Made by a program: the position numbers and the translations under genes. Below the pieces are notes generated by a model that saw only the letters and a program-made list of their open reading frames with translations, was not told the origin of the DNA and did not search any database. A DNA stretch of 64,000 bases from Bin52 sp965243345. Its GTDB lineage: Bacteria > Pseudomonadota > Alphaproteobacteria > Thalassobaculales > Thalassobaculaceae. Of the stretch, positions 44,745-53,770 are shown one piece after another. The DNA lies in assembly GCA_965243345.1 (NCBI GenBank), contig CBDEUR010000003.1, forward strand, positions 1,860,001 to 1,924,000. Reading direction: 5' to 3'. How positions within the stretch are numbered: the stretch's first letter is position 1; each line of letters begins with the position of its first letter.

Positions 44745-45563
44745 ATGGCTGCAGATCCGGTACCGGCCATTGCCGAGTCGGAGGCAACAGGCGAGATCGC
44801 GGAGATCTACGCCGACATTCGCTCAGCCCTGGGCATCGGGGTGGTCAATCTCATCTGGCGGCACCTTGCGACCATCGACGGTGCCCTCCCCTGGGCCTGG
44901 CAGGCGGTACGACCCCTGTACGCGGGCGGCACCGCGGCCGCGGAAGGCGACGCGCTGCTGGCAGGCCTCGAATTGCCGGACCTGCCGCCCTGGCCGGCCA
45001 GCGCCCTGCAGGCCGCCAGCGTGGGCGAGGACGACCTTCCGACGGTGCGGGCAATCCTCGACAGCTACAACCGGGGCAACGCGACCAACCTGGTGGCGCT
45101 CTCGACCCTGGTTACGGGACCGGCAGAGACGCCTCCACAGGGTGCAGCATCGCCGCTGCAACCGATCCTGCCGCCGGAAACAATCTCCACCCCGATTCCG
45201 CCCCTGCCTGCGCTGGACGCCCTTCCCGCCGCAACCCGGGACCTGGTACTGGCGCTGAGCGATCTCGCCTCCGGGCCGCAGGACCGGATCGTGCCCAGCC
45301 TCTACCGGCACCTCGCCGACTGGCCGGGCTATCTCGCGCTGGCCTGGACGGCCCTGGCGCCGCTGGATCACGCGGGTCGACTGAGGACGATGGGTGACAG
45401 GGCGCTTGGGCAGGCCGCCTGGCATGCCCGCAGACTGGACACCGCGGCTGCGGAGCGACCGGAGAACGAGGCGGCGGTCAGCGCCGCGATCGAGGAGTTC
45501 CGCAGATCAGCCATCAGCCGCATGGTCCCGATCGCCATGATCCTGCGCTGCCTGACACGCTGA
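44745..45563 (+). CDS. DehI-like protein (halocarboxylic acid dehydrogenase family), copy 1
   Basis: 272 aa from ATG 44745. It has two internal repeats of one pattern: IWRHLATIDGALPWAWQAVR and LYRHLADWPGYLALAWTALA, which is the doubled helical fold of group I 2-haloacid dehalogenases (DehI, PF10778). The ATGEIAEIYADIRSALGIGV opening is typical. It could hydrolyse a haloacid or another 2-substituted acid; the catalytic Asp/Asn pair was not confirmed by alignment. It is followed after 28 bases by a second, divergent copy. Confidence 0.78.
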   Translation: MAADPVPAIAESEATGEIAEIYADIRSALGIGVVNLIWRHLATIDGALPWAWQAVRPLYAGGTAAAEGDALLAGLELPDLPPWPASALQAASVGEDDLPTVRAILDSYNRGNATNLVALSTLVTGPAETPPQGAASPLQPILPPETISTPIPPLPALDALPAATRDLVLALSDLASGPQDRIVPSLYRHLADWPGYLALAWTALAPLDHAGRLRTMGDRALGQAAWHARRLDTAAAERPENEAAVSAAIEEFRRSAISRMVPIAMILRCLTR

Positions 45564-45591
45564 GGGCGCCGGTTCCGGCGGGGAGGATGCC

Positions 45592-46422
45592 ATGACGGTA
45601 TTGCGCGAGATCACCGAGGCCGAGGCGACAGGGGAAATCGCCGAGATCTACGAGGAGGTGAGACGGGCCTACGCGGCACCCTATGTCTCCTCGCTGCTGC
45701 GTCATCTTGCAACCAGGCCGGGACTGCTCGAGTGGATCTGGCAGGTGGTGCGTCCCGCCTTCGCCTCCGGCGCGCTGCAGCACGCCGGCTGGTCCCGGGT
45801 CGATGTATCGGGCCTGCCGTCCCTGCCGCCGCTCTCGGTCTCCGAACTCGCCGGTCTCGGCGTGTCACGGTCCGATATCGCGCTTATCGACACCGTCTGC
45901 CGGACCTTCACCCGGGTCAGTCCCGTCAACCTGGTGCTTGCAGGGTGCATCGCCAGGCTGGTGACCGGACAGCTGGACCTGTGCGCGAGCGCGCCCAAGC
46001 CGGCGGAGCGTGCGCTACCCGCAGCCCTGCCGAAACTGCCGGGCATGGTGCCGTGGGAGGAGTGTGACGCCGGCCTGCGCAAAACGCTCGCGGTTTTCGA
46101 AACCGACCTGGCCGGCGAGGTGTTCGTTCCCGGCCTCTACAGGATCCTGGCGCGGTGGCCCGGCTACCTCGCGCGCGTGGCCGACAGCCTCGGGCCGATG
46201 CTGCGCGACCCCGCCGTGTGCGGCGAGTGCGAACGCATCGCCGACCGGATCGTTGACGCGACCCCGGCAATCCTCGCCGGGCTCGAGCCCCCGGCCTCGC
46301 CCCCGCCGCTTGACGAGCAGGGCGTGAAGCTGGTGCTCGACGCGCTCGCGACCTACCGGGGAACCAGCCCTCAGATGGCCGGGTTCGGAACCCTCCTGCT
46401 CGATGCCCTGCCACAACACTGA
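45592..46422 (+). CDS. DehI-like protein, copy 2
   Basis: 276 aa. EATGEIAEIYEEVRRAYAAP opens like copy 1, and the two internal repeats are LLRHLATRPGLLEWIWQVVR and LYRILARWPGYLARVADSLG. The middle and C-terminal parts differ a good deal from copy 1, so they are probably two subunits or two substrate forms rather than a recent duplication. An ATG after GGGAGGATGCC gives a good ribosome site. The MLE enzyme follows after 22 bases. Confidence 0.78.
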   Translation: MTVLREITEAEATGEIAEIYEEVRRAYAAPYVSSLLRHLATRPGLLEWIWQVVRPAFASGALQHAGWSRVDVSGLPSLPPLSVSELAGLGVSRSDIALIDTVCRTFTRVSPVNLVLAGCIARLVTGQLDLCASAPKPAERALPAALPKLPGMVPWEECDAGLRKTLAVFETDLAGEVFVPGLYRILARWPGYLARVADSLGPMLRDPAVCGECERIADRIVDATPAILAGLEPPASPPPLDEQGVKLVLDALATYRGTSPQMAGFGTLLLDALPQH

Positions 46423-46444
46423 CCGGGAAGCACGGGAGGTCACC

Positions 46445-47551
46445 ATGGAGATCACCGGACTGCAGACCCGCCAGCTCGAGGTGCCGTTCCCGGAACCGAT
46501 CGCCACCTCGATCCACCGGATCGACGGCGCGGCCGTCCTGGCCGTGTGGCTCGAGACCGATGCCGGCGTCACCGGCGAGAGCTACCTGTGGACCATCGGT
46601 GCCCACAGGCTGCCGGTACTCGATGCGATGGTCCACTCGCTGTTCGGCACCGTGCGCGGTCATGATCCCCGCGATACCGAGGCGCTCGGCACGAGGATCT
46701 GGCGCGAGATCAACTTCCTCGGCCACAAGGGCGTCACCATCTTCGCGATGTCGGCGATTGACTGGGCATGCTGGGACATCAGGGGCAGGGCCGCCGGGAT
46801 GTCGGTCTCCCGCCTGCTCGGCCGGGCACGCGACCGTGTTCCCGCCTACGCCAGCGGCGGACTGTGGGCCTCGCGCGACATCCCGGCGCTCGAGCGCGAG
46901 GCGGGTGAGCTGGTCGCCCGCGGGTTCCGTGCGGTGAAGATGCGGGTCGGCCTGCCCGATATCGGCGAGGACCTGGAGCGTGTCGCGGCGGTCCGCGATG
47001 CCATCGGGCCCGGCGTCGAGCTGATGGCCGATGCCAACCAGGGTCTTGACGTCCATCACGCGATCCGGCTCGGCCGCGGGCTCGACCAGTACGGCCTGAC
47101 CTGGTTCGAGGAGCCGGTGCAGGCCTATGACCTCGCGGGTTCCGCCCGGGTCGCCGCGGAGATCGAGATCGACACCCCGGTCGCAAGCGGGGAGACCGAG
47201 TACACGCGATACGGGTTCCAGGACATGATCGATCGCGGCTCGGCCGACATCCTCATGCCCGACCTGGAACGGGTTGGCGGGGTATCGGAGTGGCTGAAGG
47301 TCGCGCACATGGCCGCGGCCCGGGACATTCCCGTCAGCCCGCACCTGTTCACCGAACACTGCCTGCAGCTGTGCGGCGCGGTGGCCAACGTCACCTGGGC
47401 CGAACACATGCCCTGGTTCGAGCCGCTGTTCCGCGAGCAGGTCGAAATGGTCGACGGCGACCTGCTGGTTCCCGACCGGCCCGGATTGGGATTCTCCTTT
47501 GATCCGGACGCAATCGACCGGTTCGCCCGGGCCCCCGTGAGGCACGCCTGA
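46445..47551 (+). CDS. Mandelate racemase/muconate lactonizing enzyme family protein
   Basis: 368 aa from ATG 46445. The enolase-superfamily metal ligands are in LMADANQG (Asp), TWFEEPVQ (Glu) and VASGETEYTR (Glu). A general base lysine is in FRAVKMRVGLPDIGED, and a catalytic histidine region in SPHLFTEHCLQLCG. It abstracts an alpha-proton from a carboxylate; sugar acid dehydratase or racemase activity is most likely. It forms one unit with the two DehI-like genes. Confidence 0.92.
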   Translation: MEITGLQTRQLEVPFPEPIATSIHRIDGAAVLAVWLETDAGVTGESYLWTIGAHRLPVLDAMVHSLFGTVRGHDPRDTEALGTRIWREINFLGHKGVTIFAMSAIDWACWDIRGRAAGMSVSRLLGRARDRVPAYASGGLWASRDIPALEREAGELVARGFRAVKMRVGLPDIGEDLERVAAVRDAIGPGVELMADANQGLDVHHAIRLGRGLDQYGLTWFEEPVQAYDLAGSARVAAEIEIDTPVASGETEYTRYGFQDMIDRGSADILMPDLERVGGVSEWLKVAHMAAARDIPVSPHLFTEHCLQLCGAVANVTWAEHMPWFEPLFREQVEMVDGDLLVPDRPGLGFSFDPDAIDRFARAPVRHA

Positions 47552-47724
47552 CCGGACAGGCGACCGGCCGTGCGGCCATGGTTCGGTTGCGAAGGAGTCG
47601 TCGTCGGAATATGCTCGAAGTCCGGCTCCGGGAACCCTGATCAACGGTTTCGGAAACGGCGATGACGGCAACCGGTCTGCCCGGGCGCAGCCGCATGCAG
47701 CCGGACCATCACGGAGAACAGCAC

Positions 47725-48588
47725 GTGCTGCACCCCACCGCACACGAAGGTCCGACAGGTCCGCGGGCAACGGTGATCCTGGTCGGCAACGAAAAGGGCG
47801 GCACCGGCAAGTCGACGGTGGCGATGCACGTCGTGGTCGGACTGCTGCGCAGCGGTTTCAACGTGAGCTCGATCGATCTTGACTCCAGACAGGCCACCCT
47901 GTCACGGCATGTCGCCAACCGGCGCGCGATGAAGGAACGCGACGACGCCGACCTGCCGATGCCCCTGCATGTCACCTTCACCGCCAGCGACCACGTCTCG
48001 CGCGACGAGGCTGAACGGGCCGACATCGAGGCGTTCGATGCCCTGCTGTCCGAACTCTCAGGCACGGTCGATTTCATCGTGATCGATACTCCGGGAGCGG
48101 ACACCCCGGTGGCCCGGCACGCACTGTCACGTGCCGACAAGCTGATCACCCCGATCAACGACAGCTTCGTCGACCTCGACCTGCTGATGGAGGTCTCGGG
48201 GTCCACGCACGGAACCGGGCGGATCAGCCTGTTTGCCGAACAGGTCTGGGAGCAGCGCAAGCAGCGCGCCGCACGCGACGGCGGATCGATCGACTGGATC
48301 GTGATGCGCAACCGGCTCTCCAGCCTGAACGCGCGCAACAAGGTCGCCATGTTCGAGGCAGTTCAGGGGTTGGCCCGGCGGATCGGGTTCCGGGTCGTGC
48401 CAGGGTTTTCCGAACGGGTGATCTTTCGCGAACTGTTTCCGCTTGGCCTCACCATCCTCGACTTGTTCGAAACAGAGGGGACCGGACCCCCGACGACCAG
48501 CCGGATCGCGGCTCGACAGGAGGTCCGCACCCTGCTCATGGCGCTCCGTCTCCGGCATCCGGGAACGGCGCGACAGGAGGTGGCATGA
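47725..48588 (+). CDS. mipZ: MipZ-type ParA-like division-site ATPase
   Basis: 287 aa from GTG 47725, which is preceded by GGAG eight bases upstream; an ATG at 47695 is less likely. The deviant Walker A NEKGGTGKST, SIDLDSRQATLSRHVANRRA and VIDTPGADTPVARHALSRAD, with the late RNRLSSLNARNK, GFRVVPGFSERVIFRELFPL block, are specific to MipZ. It forms a gradient from the ParB-marked poles and inhibits FtsZ assembly so that division occurs at mid-cell. It is a good alphaproteobacterial marker. Confidence 0.94.
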   Translation: MLHPTAHEGPTGPRATVILVGNEKGGTGKSTVAMHVVVGLLRSGFNVSSIDLDSRQATLSRHVANRRAMKERDDADLPMPLHVTFTASDHVSRDEAERADIEAFDALLSELSGTVDFIVIDTPGADTPVARHALSRADKLITPINDSFVDLDLLMEVSGSTHGTGRISLFAEQVWEQRKQRAARDGGSIDWIVMRNRLSSLNARNKVAMFEAVQGLARRIGFRVVPGFSERVIFRELFPLGLTILDLFETEGTGPPTTSRIAARQEVRTLLMALRLRHPGTARQEVA

Positions 48589-48601
48589 CGCGGATGCGAC
48601 G

Positions 48602-49372
48602 ATGAGCGGCAAGGACGACAACCGGAAGTCGGGCCCCCTGCAGGAACAGGGTCGCCGCGCCGATGTCGACGCGTTCATCGACGCCGCGTCCCGCTCGCCG
48701 CGCCGCGATATCGACGCGTTTCTCGGCAGGGTCCAGTCGATGACGCCCGCTGCGCCGACCGGCAAACCCGGCCGGCTGATCTTTGCCATGGACGCGACAG
48801 CGAGCCGGGAACCGAGCTGGGACCGCGCCTGCCACCTGCAGGCGGAAATGTTTACCGAGACCTCCGGTCTCGGCGGGCTCGAGATCCAGCTGGCCTACTA
48901 CCGCGGCTTCGGCGAATTCCGCACCACGGACTGGCTTGCCGATTCACAGAAACTGCTGCACGAGATGGTGCGGGTCCGGTGCCTGGGCGGCATGACCCAG
49001 ATCGGCAAGCTTCTTGCTCACGCGGCATCGGAAACCCGCCGGGAGAAGGTGCAGGCAGTCGTCTTTGTCGGCGACGCCTTCGAGGAGGACATCGATGTTG
49101 TCTGCCACAACGCCGGCGAACTCGGCGTGCTCGGTGTACCGGTGTTCTGCTTCCACGAGGGCGGCGATCCGCTGGCCCGGCGCGGCTTCGAGCAGATCGC
49201 CCGGCTGACCAGGGGGGCGTACTGCCCCTTCGACGGTTCCAGTGCGCGCCAGCTGCGCGAACTGCTCGGCGCGGTCGCGGTCTATGCCGCCGGGGGCCGC
49301 AAGGCACTGGAATCCTATTCGCGCCGGACCGGCGGTGAAGCGCTGCGCCTGACCCATCGCATCACCCGGTGA
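48602..49372 (+). CDS. VWA-domain-containing protein
   Basis: 256 aa from ATG 48602. The disordered, basic N-terminus (MSGKDDNRKSGPLQEQGRRA) is followed by a von Willebrand A fold: LIFAMDATASREPSWDRACH with a MIDAS-like DxTxS, then GGMTQIGKLLAHAASETRRE and AVVFVGDAFEEDID. No signal peptide. It lies 13 bases after mipZ and before a membrane J-protein. This arrangement recurs in Rhodospirillales, but the role is not established. Confidence 0.85.
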   Translation: MSGKDDNRKSGPLQEQGRRADVDAFIDAASRSPRRDIDAFLGRVQSMTPAAPTGKPGRLIFAMDATASREPSWDRACHLQAEMFTETSGLGGLEIQLAYYRGFGEFRTTDWLADSQKLLHEMVRVRCLGGMTQIGKLLAHAASETRREKVQAVVFVGDAFEEDIDVVCHNAGELGVLGVPVFCFHEGGDPLARRGFEQIARLTRGAYCPFDGSSARQLRELLGAVAVYAAGGRKALESYSRRTGGEALRLTHRITR

Positions 49373-49382
49373 GTGAGTACGC

Positions 49383-50099
49383 ATGCTGTACCTGCTCGTG
49401 CTCGGTGTCTTCCTGTTCATCGGGCTCGGACTGATCGGCTACTGGCTGCTCAACGCCGATCCCGCCCGCATCCGCCGCAGCCTGAAGTGGGTCCTGCTGG
49501 CTCTGGCGGCGGGCGCAATCGCCGCCGTCGCCGTTCGCGGCAACATCCATTTCCTGTGGACGGCACTGCTGCTCGGCCTGCCGTTCCTCCTGCGCGCCAG
49601 GGCGATCAGAAAGCAGATGCGCAATGCGCAGCGGACCGCCGCCGGTCCCAGTCCCGGCCACAGCTCGACCGTGCGCACCGACTGGCTGGAAATGACGCTT
49701 GACCACGACTCCGGCGACTTCGCAGGAACCGTGACCAGGGGCAAACACGAGGGCGCGACGCTCGATGCGTTGTCGCTCGCGCAGTTGCTCGACCTGCTGT
49801 ACGAGTGCCGCGAGGATCAGGAATCGGTACGGCTGCTCCAGACCTATCTCGACCGGGTCCACGGCGACGCGTGGCGCGAGAGTGCGCATGCCGACCCCGG
49901 TGACCGGGCAGCGGACGGCGACCGGATGACACGGGAGCAGGCGCTGCACATTCTCGGACTCGAGGCGAATGCCAGCGCCGAGGAGATCCGCGAGGCGCAC
50001 AAGCGCCTGATGCTCGCCAACCATCCGGACCGGGGCGGCTCCACCTATCTCGCCTCGCAGATCAACCGGGCGAAGGAGACACTGCTCGGCGCGTCGTGA
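49383..50099 (+). CDS. Membrane protein with C-terminal J domain
   Basis: 238 aa. Three hydrophobic segments occupy the first 85 residues (LYLLVLGVFLFIGLGLIGYW; WVLLALAAGAIAAVA; FLWTALLLGLPFLL). A cytoplasmic middle part (GATLDALSLAQLLDLLYECR) precedes a J domain at about residues 185-235 with HPD in LMLANHPDRGGSTYLASQIN. It probably recruits DnaK to the membrane. It starts 10 bases after the VWA gene. Confidence 0.88.
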   Translation: MLYLLVLGVFLFIGLGLIGYWLLNADPARIRRSLKWVLLALAAGAIAAVAVRGNIHFLWTALLLGLPFLLRARAIRKQMRNAQRTAAGPSPGHSSTVRTDWLEMTLDHDSGDFAGTVTRGKHEGATLDALSLAQLLDLLYECREDQESVRLLQTYLDRVHGDAWRESAHADPGDRAADGDRMTREQALHILGLEANASAEEIREAHKRLMLANHPDRGGSTYLASQINRAKETLLGAS

Positions 50100-50195
50100 C
50101 CGGGCCTTCGGCTTGGCGCGACCGCGGCGTTATGGCATTACCCGCTCACGCGGCACGATCCCCGCATCGTCACCACGTCCTTTCCGGAGCAGCCG

Positions 50196-51065
50196 ATGCC
50201 CGTCCCGGTTCGCAAGGCCATCCTGCCGGTCGGCGGGCTCGGTACACGGTTCCTGCCGGCAACGAAATCCCTGCCCAAGGAAATGCTCCCGGTTGTCGAC
50301 AAACCACTGATCCAGTACGCGTTCGAGGAGGGCCGCGCCGCAGGCATCGAACAGTTCATCTTCGTGACCGGACGCGGCAAGCAGGCGATCGAGGACCATT
50401 TCGATCACGCGGTCGAGTTGCAGGACACGCTGGCCGGGCGCGGGAAGTCCACGGCGCTGCAGCTGGTCAGGGACAGCGTCCCCGTCCCCGGACAGGTCTG
50501 CTACACCCGCCAGCTGGATCCACTGGGCCTTGGACACGCGGTCTGGTGCGCCCGTCACTTCATCGGCGACGAGCCGGTCGCCATCATCCTGCCCGACGAC
50601 CTGATCATCGGCGAACCCGGTTGCCTCGCCCAGATGGTCGAGGCCTACCGGCAGAACGGCGGAACCGTGATCGCGGCGATGGAGGTCCCCGCCGAACAGG
50701 TCTCGAGCTACGGCATCATCACGCCCGGCCGGTCACGCGACAGGCTGGTCGAGGTCCGCGGACTGGTGGAGAAACCGTCCGCCGGCACGGCGCCGTCCCG
50801 GCTCGCGGTGATCGGCCGCTACATCGTGCAGGCGTCGCTTTTCGGGCACCTGGAAGGACAGGAACCCGGGGCGGGCGGAGAGATCCAGATCACCGACGCG
50901 CTGGCGCGCGAGATCGGCGCCGGGCCGTTCAATGCCCTGCTGTTCGAGGGCAGGCGGTTCGATTGCGGCGACAGGACCGGCTGGCTCGAGGCCAATATCG
51001 CCTGTGCCCTGCAGCGCGCGGACATGCGGCCCGCGGTCTCGGCCCTGCTCGCAACCTACGGTTGA
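50196..51065 (+). CDS. galU: UTP--glucose-1-phosphate uridylyltransferase
   Basis: 289 aa, full length. AILPVGGLGTRFLPATKSLP and KEMLPVVDKPLIQYAFEEGR form the nucleotide-binding motif; GEIQITDALAREIGAGPF is the C-terminal family block. It makes UDP-glucose for polysaccharides. The next gene, 12 bases on, uses that UDP-glucose. Confidence 0.97.
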   Translation: MPVPVRKAILPVGGLGTRFLPATKSLPKEMLPVVDKPLIQYAFEEGRAAGIEQFIFVTGRGKQAIEDHFDHAVELQDTLAGRGKSTALQLVRDSVPVPGQVCYTRQLDPLGLGHAVWCARHFIGDEPVAIILPDDLIIGEPGCLAQMVEAYRQNGGTVIAAMEVPAEQVSSYGIITPGRSRDRLVEVRGLVEKPSAGTAPSRLAVIGRYIVQASLFGHLEGQEPGAGGEIQITDALAREIGAGPFNALLFEGRRFDCGDRTGWLEANIACALQRADMRPAVSALLATYG

Positions 51066-51077
51066 GCGGAGGGTGGC

Positions 51078-52388
51078 ATGAACCTCTCCGTCGTGGGCGC
51101 AGGCTATGTCGGACTGGTCAGCGCCGCCTGTTTCTCCGAGTTCGGGGCCACCGTCACCTGCATCGACCGGGACCGGGACCGCATCGACCTGCTGAACGGC
51201 GGCGGCATCCCGATCTTCGAGCCGGGGCTGGAACAGCTCGTCAACGCCAACATGCGCGCCGGCCGGCTCACCTTCAGCACCTGCCTTGCCGAGGCGGTTG
51301 CGGCCGCCGACGCCGTCTTCATCGCGGTCGGAACCCCGACCCGGCGCGGTGACGGGTATGCAGACCTCAGCCACGTCCACGCCGCAGCCCGGGAAATCGC
51401 CCCGGCGCTCAGCGGCTACACCGTCATCGTCACCAAGTCGACGGTCCCGGTGGGAACCGGCCGGGAGGTCGGCAGGCTGATCCGGGAACTGCGTCCCGAT
51501 GCCGACTTCGACATCTGCTCCAACCCGGAGTTCCTGCGCGAAGGAGCCGCGATCACCGACTTCATGCGTCCGGACCGGATCGTCATCGGCAGCGAAACCG
51601 AGCGGTCCCGCCAGGTGATGCGGGAGATCTACCGGCCGCTGTTCCTGATCGAGACCCCGATCCTGTTCACCTCGCTCGAGACCAGCGAACTCATCAAGTA
51701 CGCGGCGAACGCCTTCCTCGCGACCAAGATCACCTACATCAACGAGATGGCGGACCTGTGCGAACGGGTGGGCGCCGATGTCCACGATGTCGCGCGCGGT
51801 ATCGGCCTCGACGGTCGTATCGGTGCCAAGTTCCTGCACCCCGGACCCGGCTACGGCGGCTCGTGCTTCCCCAAGGACACGCTGGCCCTGGTCCGAACCG
51901 CACGCGAGAGCGCTTCGCCGCTCAGGATCGTCGAGACCGTGATCGACATCAACGAGGGGCGCAAGGCCGGGATGGCCGGCCGGATCAGGGCAGCCTGCGG
52001 CGGCTGCCTCGAGGGCAAGACGATCGCGATCCTCGGCGTCACCTTCAAGCCGAATACCGACGACATGCGCGAGGCGCCGAGCCTCAGCATCATTCCGGCA
52101 CTCCAGTCCGACGGCGCCCGGATCCGGGCCTATGATCCCCAGGGCATGCGGGAGGCGGGCGCACTCCTTCCCGGCGTCGAGTGGTGCGACGATGCCTACG
52201 AGACGATGGACGGCGCCAACGCCGTCGCCCTGCTCACCGAGTGGAACGAGTTCCGCGGACTTGACCTCGAGCGCTGCAGATCCCTGCTCGCCGAACCGGT
52301 GATGATCGACCTGCGCAACATCTACAACCCCGACGACATGCACGCAGCCGGGTTCCGCTACAGTTGTGTCGGCCGTCCGGGCCAGTGA
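51078..52388 (+). CDS. ugd: UDP-glucose 6-dehydrogenase
   Basis: 436 aa. The NAD motif VVGAGYVGLVSAACFSEFG, SNPEFLREGAAITDFMRPDR, TSLETSELIKYAANAFLATK, and catalytic cysteine in GPGYGGSCFPKDTLALV are all present. It oxidises UDP-glucose to UDP-glucuronate. It overlaps the next gene by four bases (GTGA). Confidence 0.97.
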   Translation: MNLSVVGAGYVGLVSAACFSEFGATVTCIDRDRDRIDLLNGGGIPIFEPGLEQLVNANMRAGRLTFSTCLAEAVAAADAVFIAVGTPTRRGDGYADLSHVHAAAREIAPALSGYTVIVTKSTVPVGTGREVGRLIRELRPDADFDICSNPEFLREGAAITDFMRPDRIVIGSETERSRQVMREIYRPLFLIETPILFTSLETSELIKYAANAFLATKITYINEMADLCERVGADVHDVARGIGLDGRIGAKFLHPGPGYGGSCFPKDTLALVRTARESASPLRIVETVIDINEGRKAGMAGRIRAACGGCLEGKTIAILGVTFKPNTDDMREAPSLSIIPALQSDGARIRAYDPQGMREAGALLPGVEWCDDAYETMDGANAVALLTEWNEFRGLDLERCRSLLAEPVMIDLRNIYNPDDMHAAGFRYSCVGRPGQ

Positions 52389-53770
52389 CGGTGACGGACC
52401 GGACACACCGGTTCGATCCGGTGATCCTGCGCGCAAACGACATCAGGGGCGTGATGGGGCATACGCTCCACGTCGCGGACGCACGCGCCCTCGGCGAGGT
52501 CTTCGGAACCATGATCCTGGAACGCGGCGGGGCTGCGCTCGCCGTCGGCCGGGACGGCCGGACCAGTTCGCCCGATCTGGAGGCCGCCCTGGTCGCGGGC
52601 CTGGTCTCGACCGGTCTTGCCGTGCACCGCATCGGGACCTGTCCATCGCCGGCGCTCTACTTCGCGGTGCATCACCTCGGGCTCGACGGCGGCGTCATGG
52701 TCACCGGATCGCACAATCCGCCGGAGTACAACGGGTTCAAGATGATGGTCGGCGTCGAGCCGTTCTCCGGCATCGACCTTGGGGAATGGACACGCCCGGG
52801 GACCCGTGCGCCGGAACCCGGCCGTGTCCGCGAGGCGGACATCATCGGTCCCTGGTGCAGGCGCCTGCGGGACGGGCTCGACATCAATCCCGAACTGCGC
52901 GTGGTCTGGGACTGCGGAAACGGGGCGGCGGGTCCGTCCCTCGCGGAGCTGTGCCGCACGCTTCCGGGGCATCACCGGATCCTGTTCGACGAGGTCGACG
53001 GACGGTTTCCCAACCATCATCCGGATCCGACGATCGCGGCGAACCTGGCAGAGCTCGCAATCGAGGTTCGCCTGCACCGGGCCGACCTCGGCATTGCGTT
53101 CGATGGTGACGCCGACCGCATCGGGGTGGTGGACGAGACCGGATCGGTCCTGCCCGGTGACCTGCTGCTGGCGCTGTTTGCCGAAGAGGTGCTGCGCGAG
53201 CATCCGGGGAGCACCGTCATTGCCGACGTGAAGGCCAGCCAGGTGCTGTTCGACCGGATCACCGAACTGGGCGGCAAGGCGGTGATGTGGCCGAGCGGCC
53301 ACGCGCTGATCCGGCGAAGGATGGCCGAGATCGGAGCCCCGCTTGCGGGGGAACTCAGCGGTCACATCTTCTTTGCCGACCGGTATTTCGGGTTCGACGA
53401 CGCCTTCTACGCCGCCCTCAGGCTTCTGGAGATCCTGGGTCGACGTCACGCACCGCTCTCGGAATTCCGCGCCGGTCTTCCCCGTCTCGCCAGCACCCCG
53501 GAACTCCGGTTTCCCTGCCCGGACGAACGCAAGCTCGCGGTCGTCGACGACATTCATGCCCGCCTTGCGGCGCGGCGGGATATCGAGATCTGCACGATCG
53601 ACGGTGTGCGGGTGCGCAGTGCCGACGGGTGGTGGCTGCTGCGGGCATCGAATACGCAGGATGCGCTGGTGGCACGGCTCGAGGCGGCTGACAGTGCCGG
53701 TCTCGCACGGCTTCACGCGGAGCTTTCGGAACTGCTGTCGTGCGCGGGCCTGACCCTGCCCGAGCCCTGA
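52385..53770 (+). CDS. Phosphomannomutase/phosphoglucomutase
   Basis: 461 aa from GTG 52385, overlapping the ugd stop. The phosphoserine loop is in VTGSHNPPEYNGFKMM, the magnesium loop in FDGDADRIGVVDE, the sugar loop in GELSGHIFFADRYFGFDDA, and the phosphate-binding site in RASNTQDALVARLEA. It interconverts hexose 1- and 6-phosphates, supplying galU. The whole galU-ugd-pgm unit makes precursors for exopolysaccharide or LPS. Confidence 0.95.
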   Translation: MTVTDRTHRFDPVILRANDIRGVMGHTLHVADARALGEVFGTMILERGGAALAVGRDGRTSSPDLEAALVAGLVSTGLAVHRIGTCPSPALYFAVHHLGLDGGVMVTGSHNPPEYNGFKMMVGVEPFSGIDLGEWTRPGTRAPEPGRVREADIIGPWCRRLRDGLDINPELRVVWDCGNGAAGPSLAELCRTLPGHHRILFDEVDGRFPNHHPDPTIAANLAELAIEVRLHRADLGIAFDGDADRIGVVDETGSVLPGDLLLALFAEEVLREHPGSTVIADVKASQVLFDRITELGGKAVMWPSGHALIRRRMAEIGAPLAGELSGHIFFADRYFGFDDAFYAALRLLEILGRRHAPLSEFRAGLPRLASTPELRFPCPDERKLAVVDDIHARLAARRDIEICTIDGVRVRSADGWWLLRASNTQDALVARLEAADSAGLARLHAELSELLSCAGLTLPEP

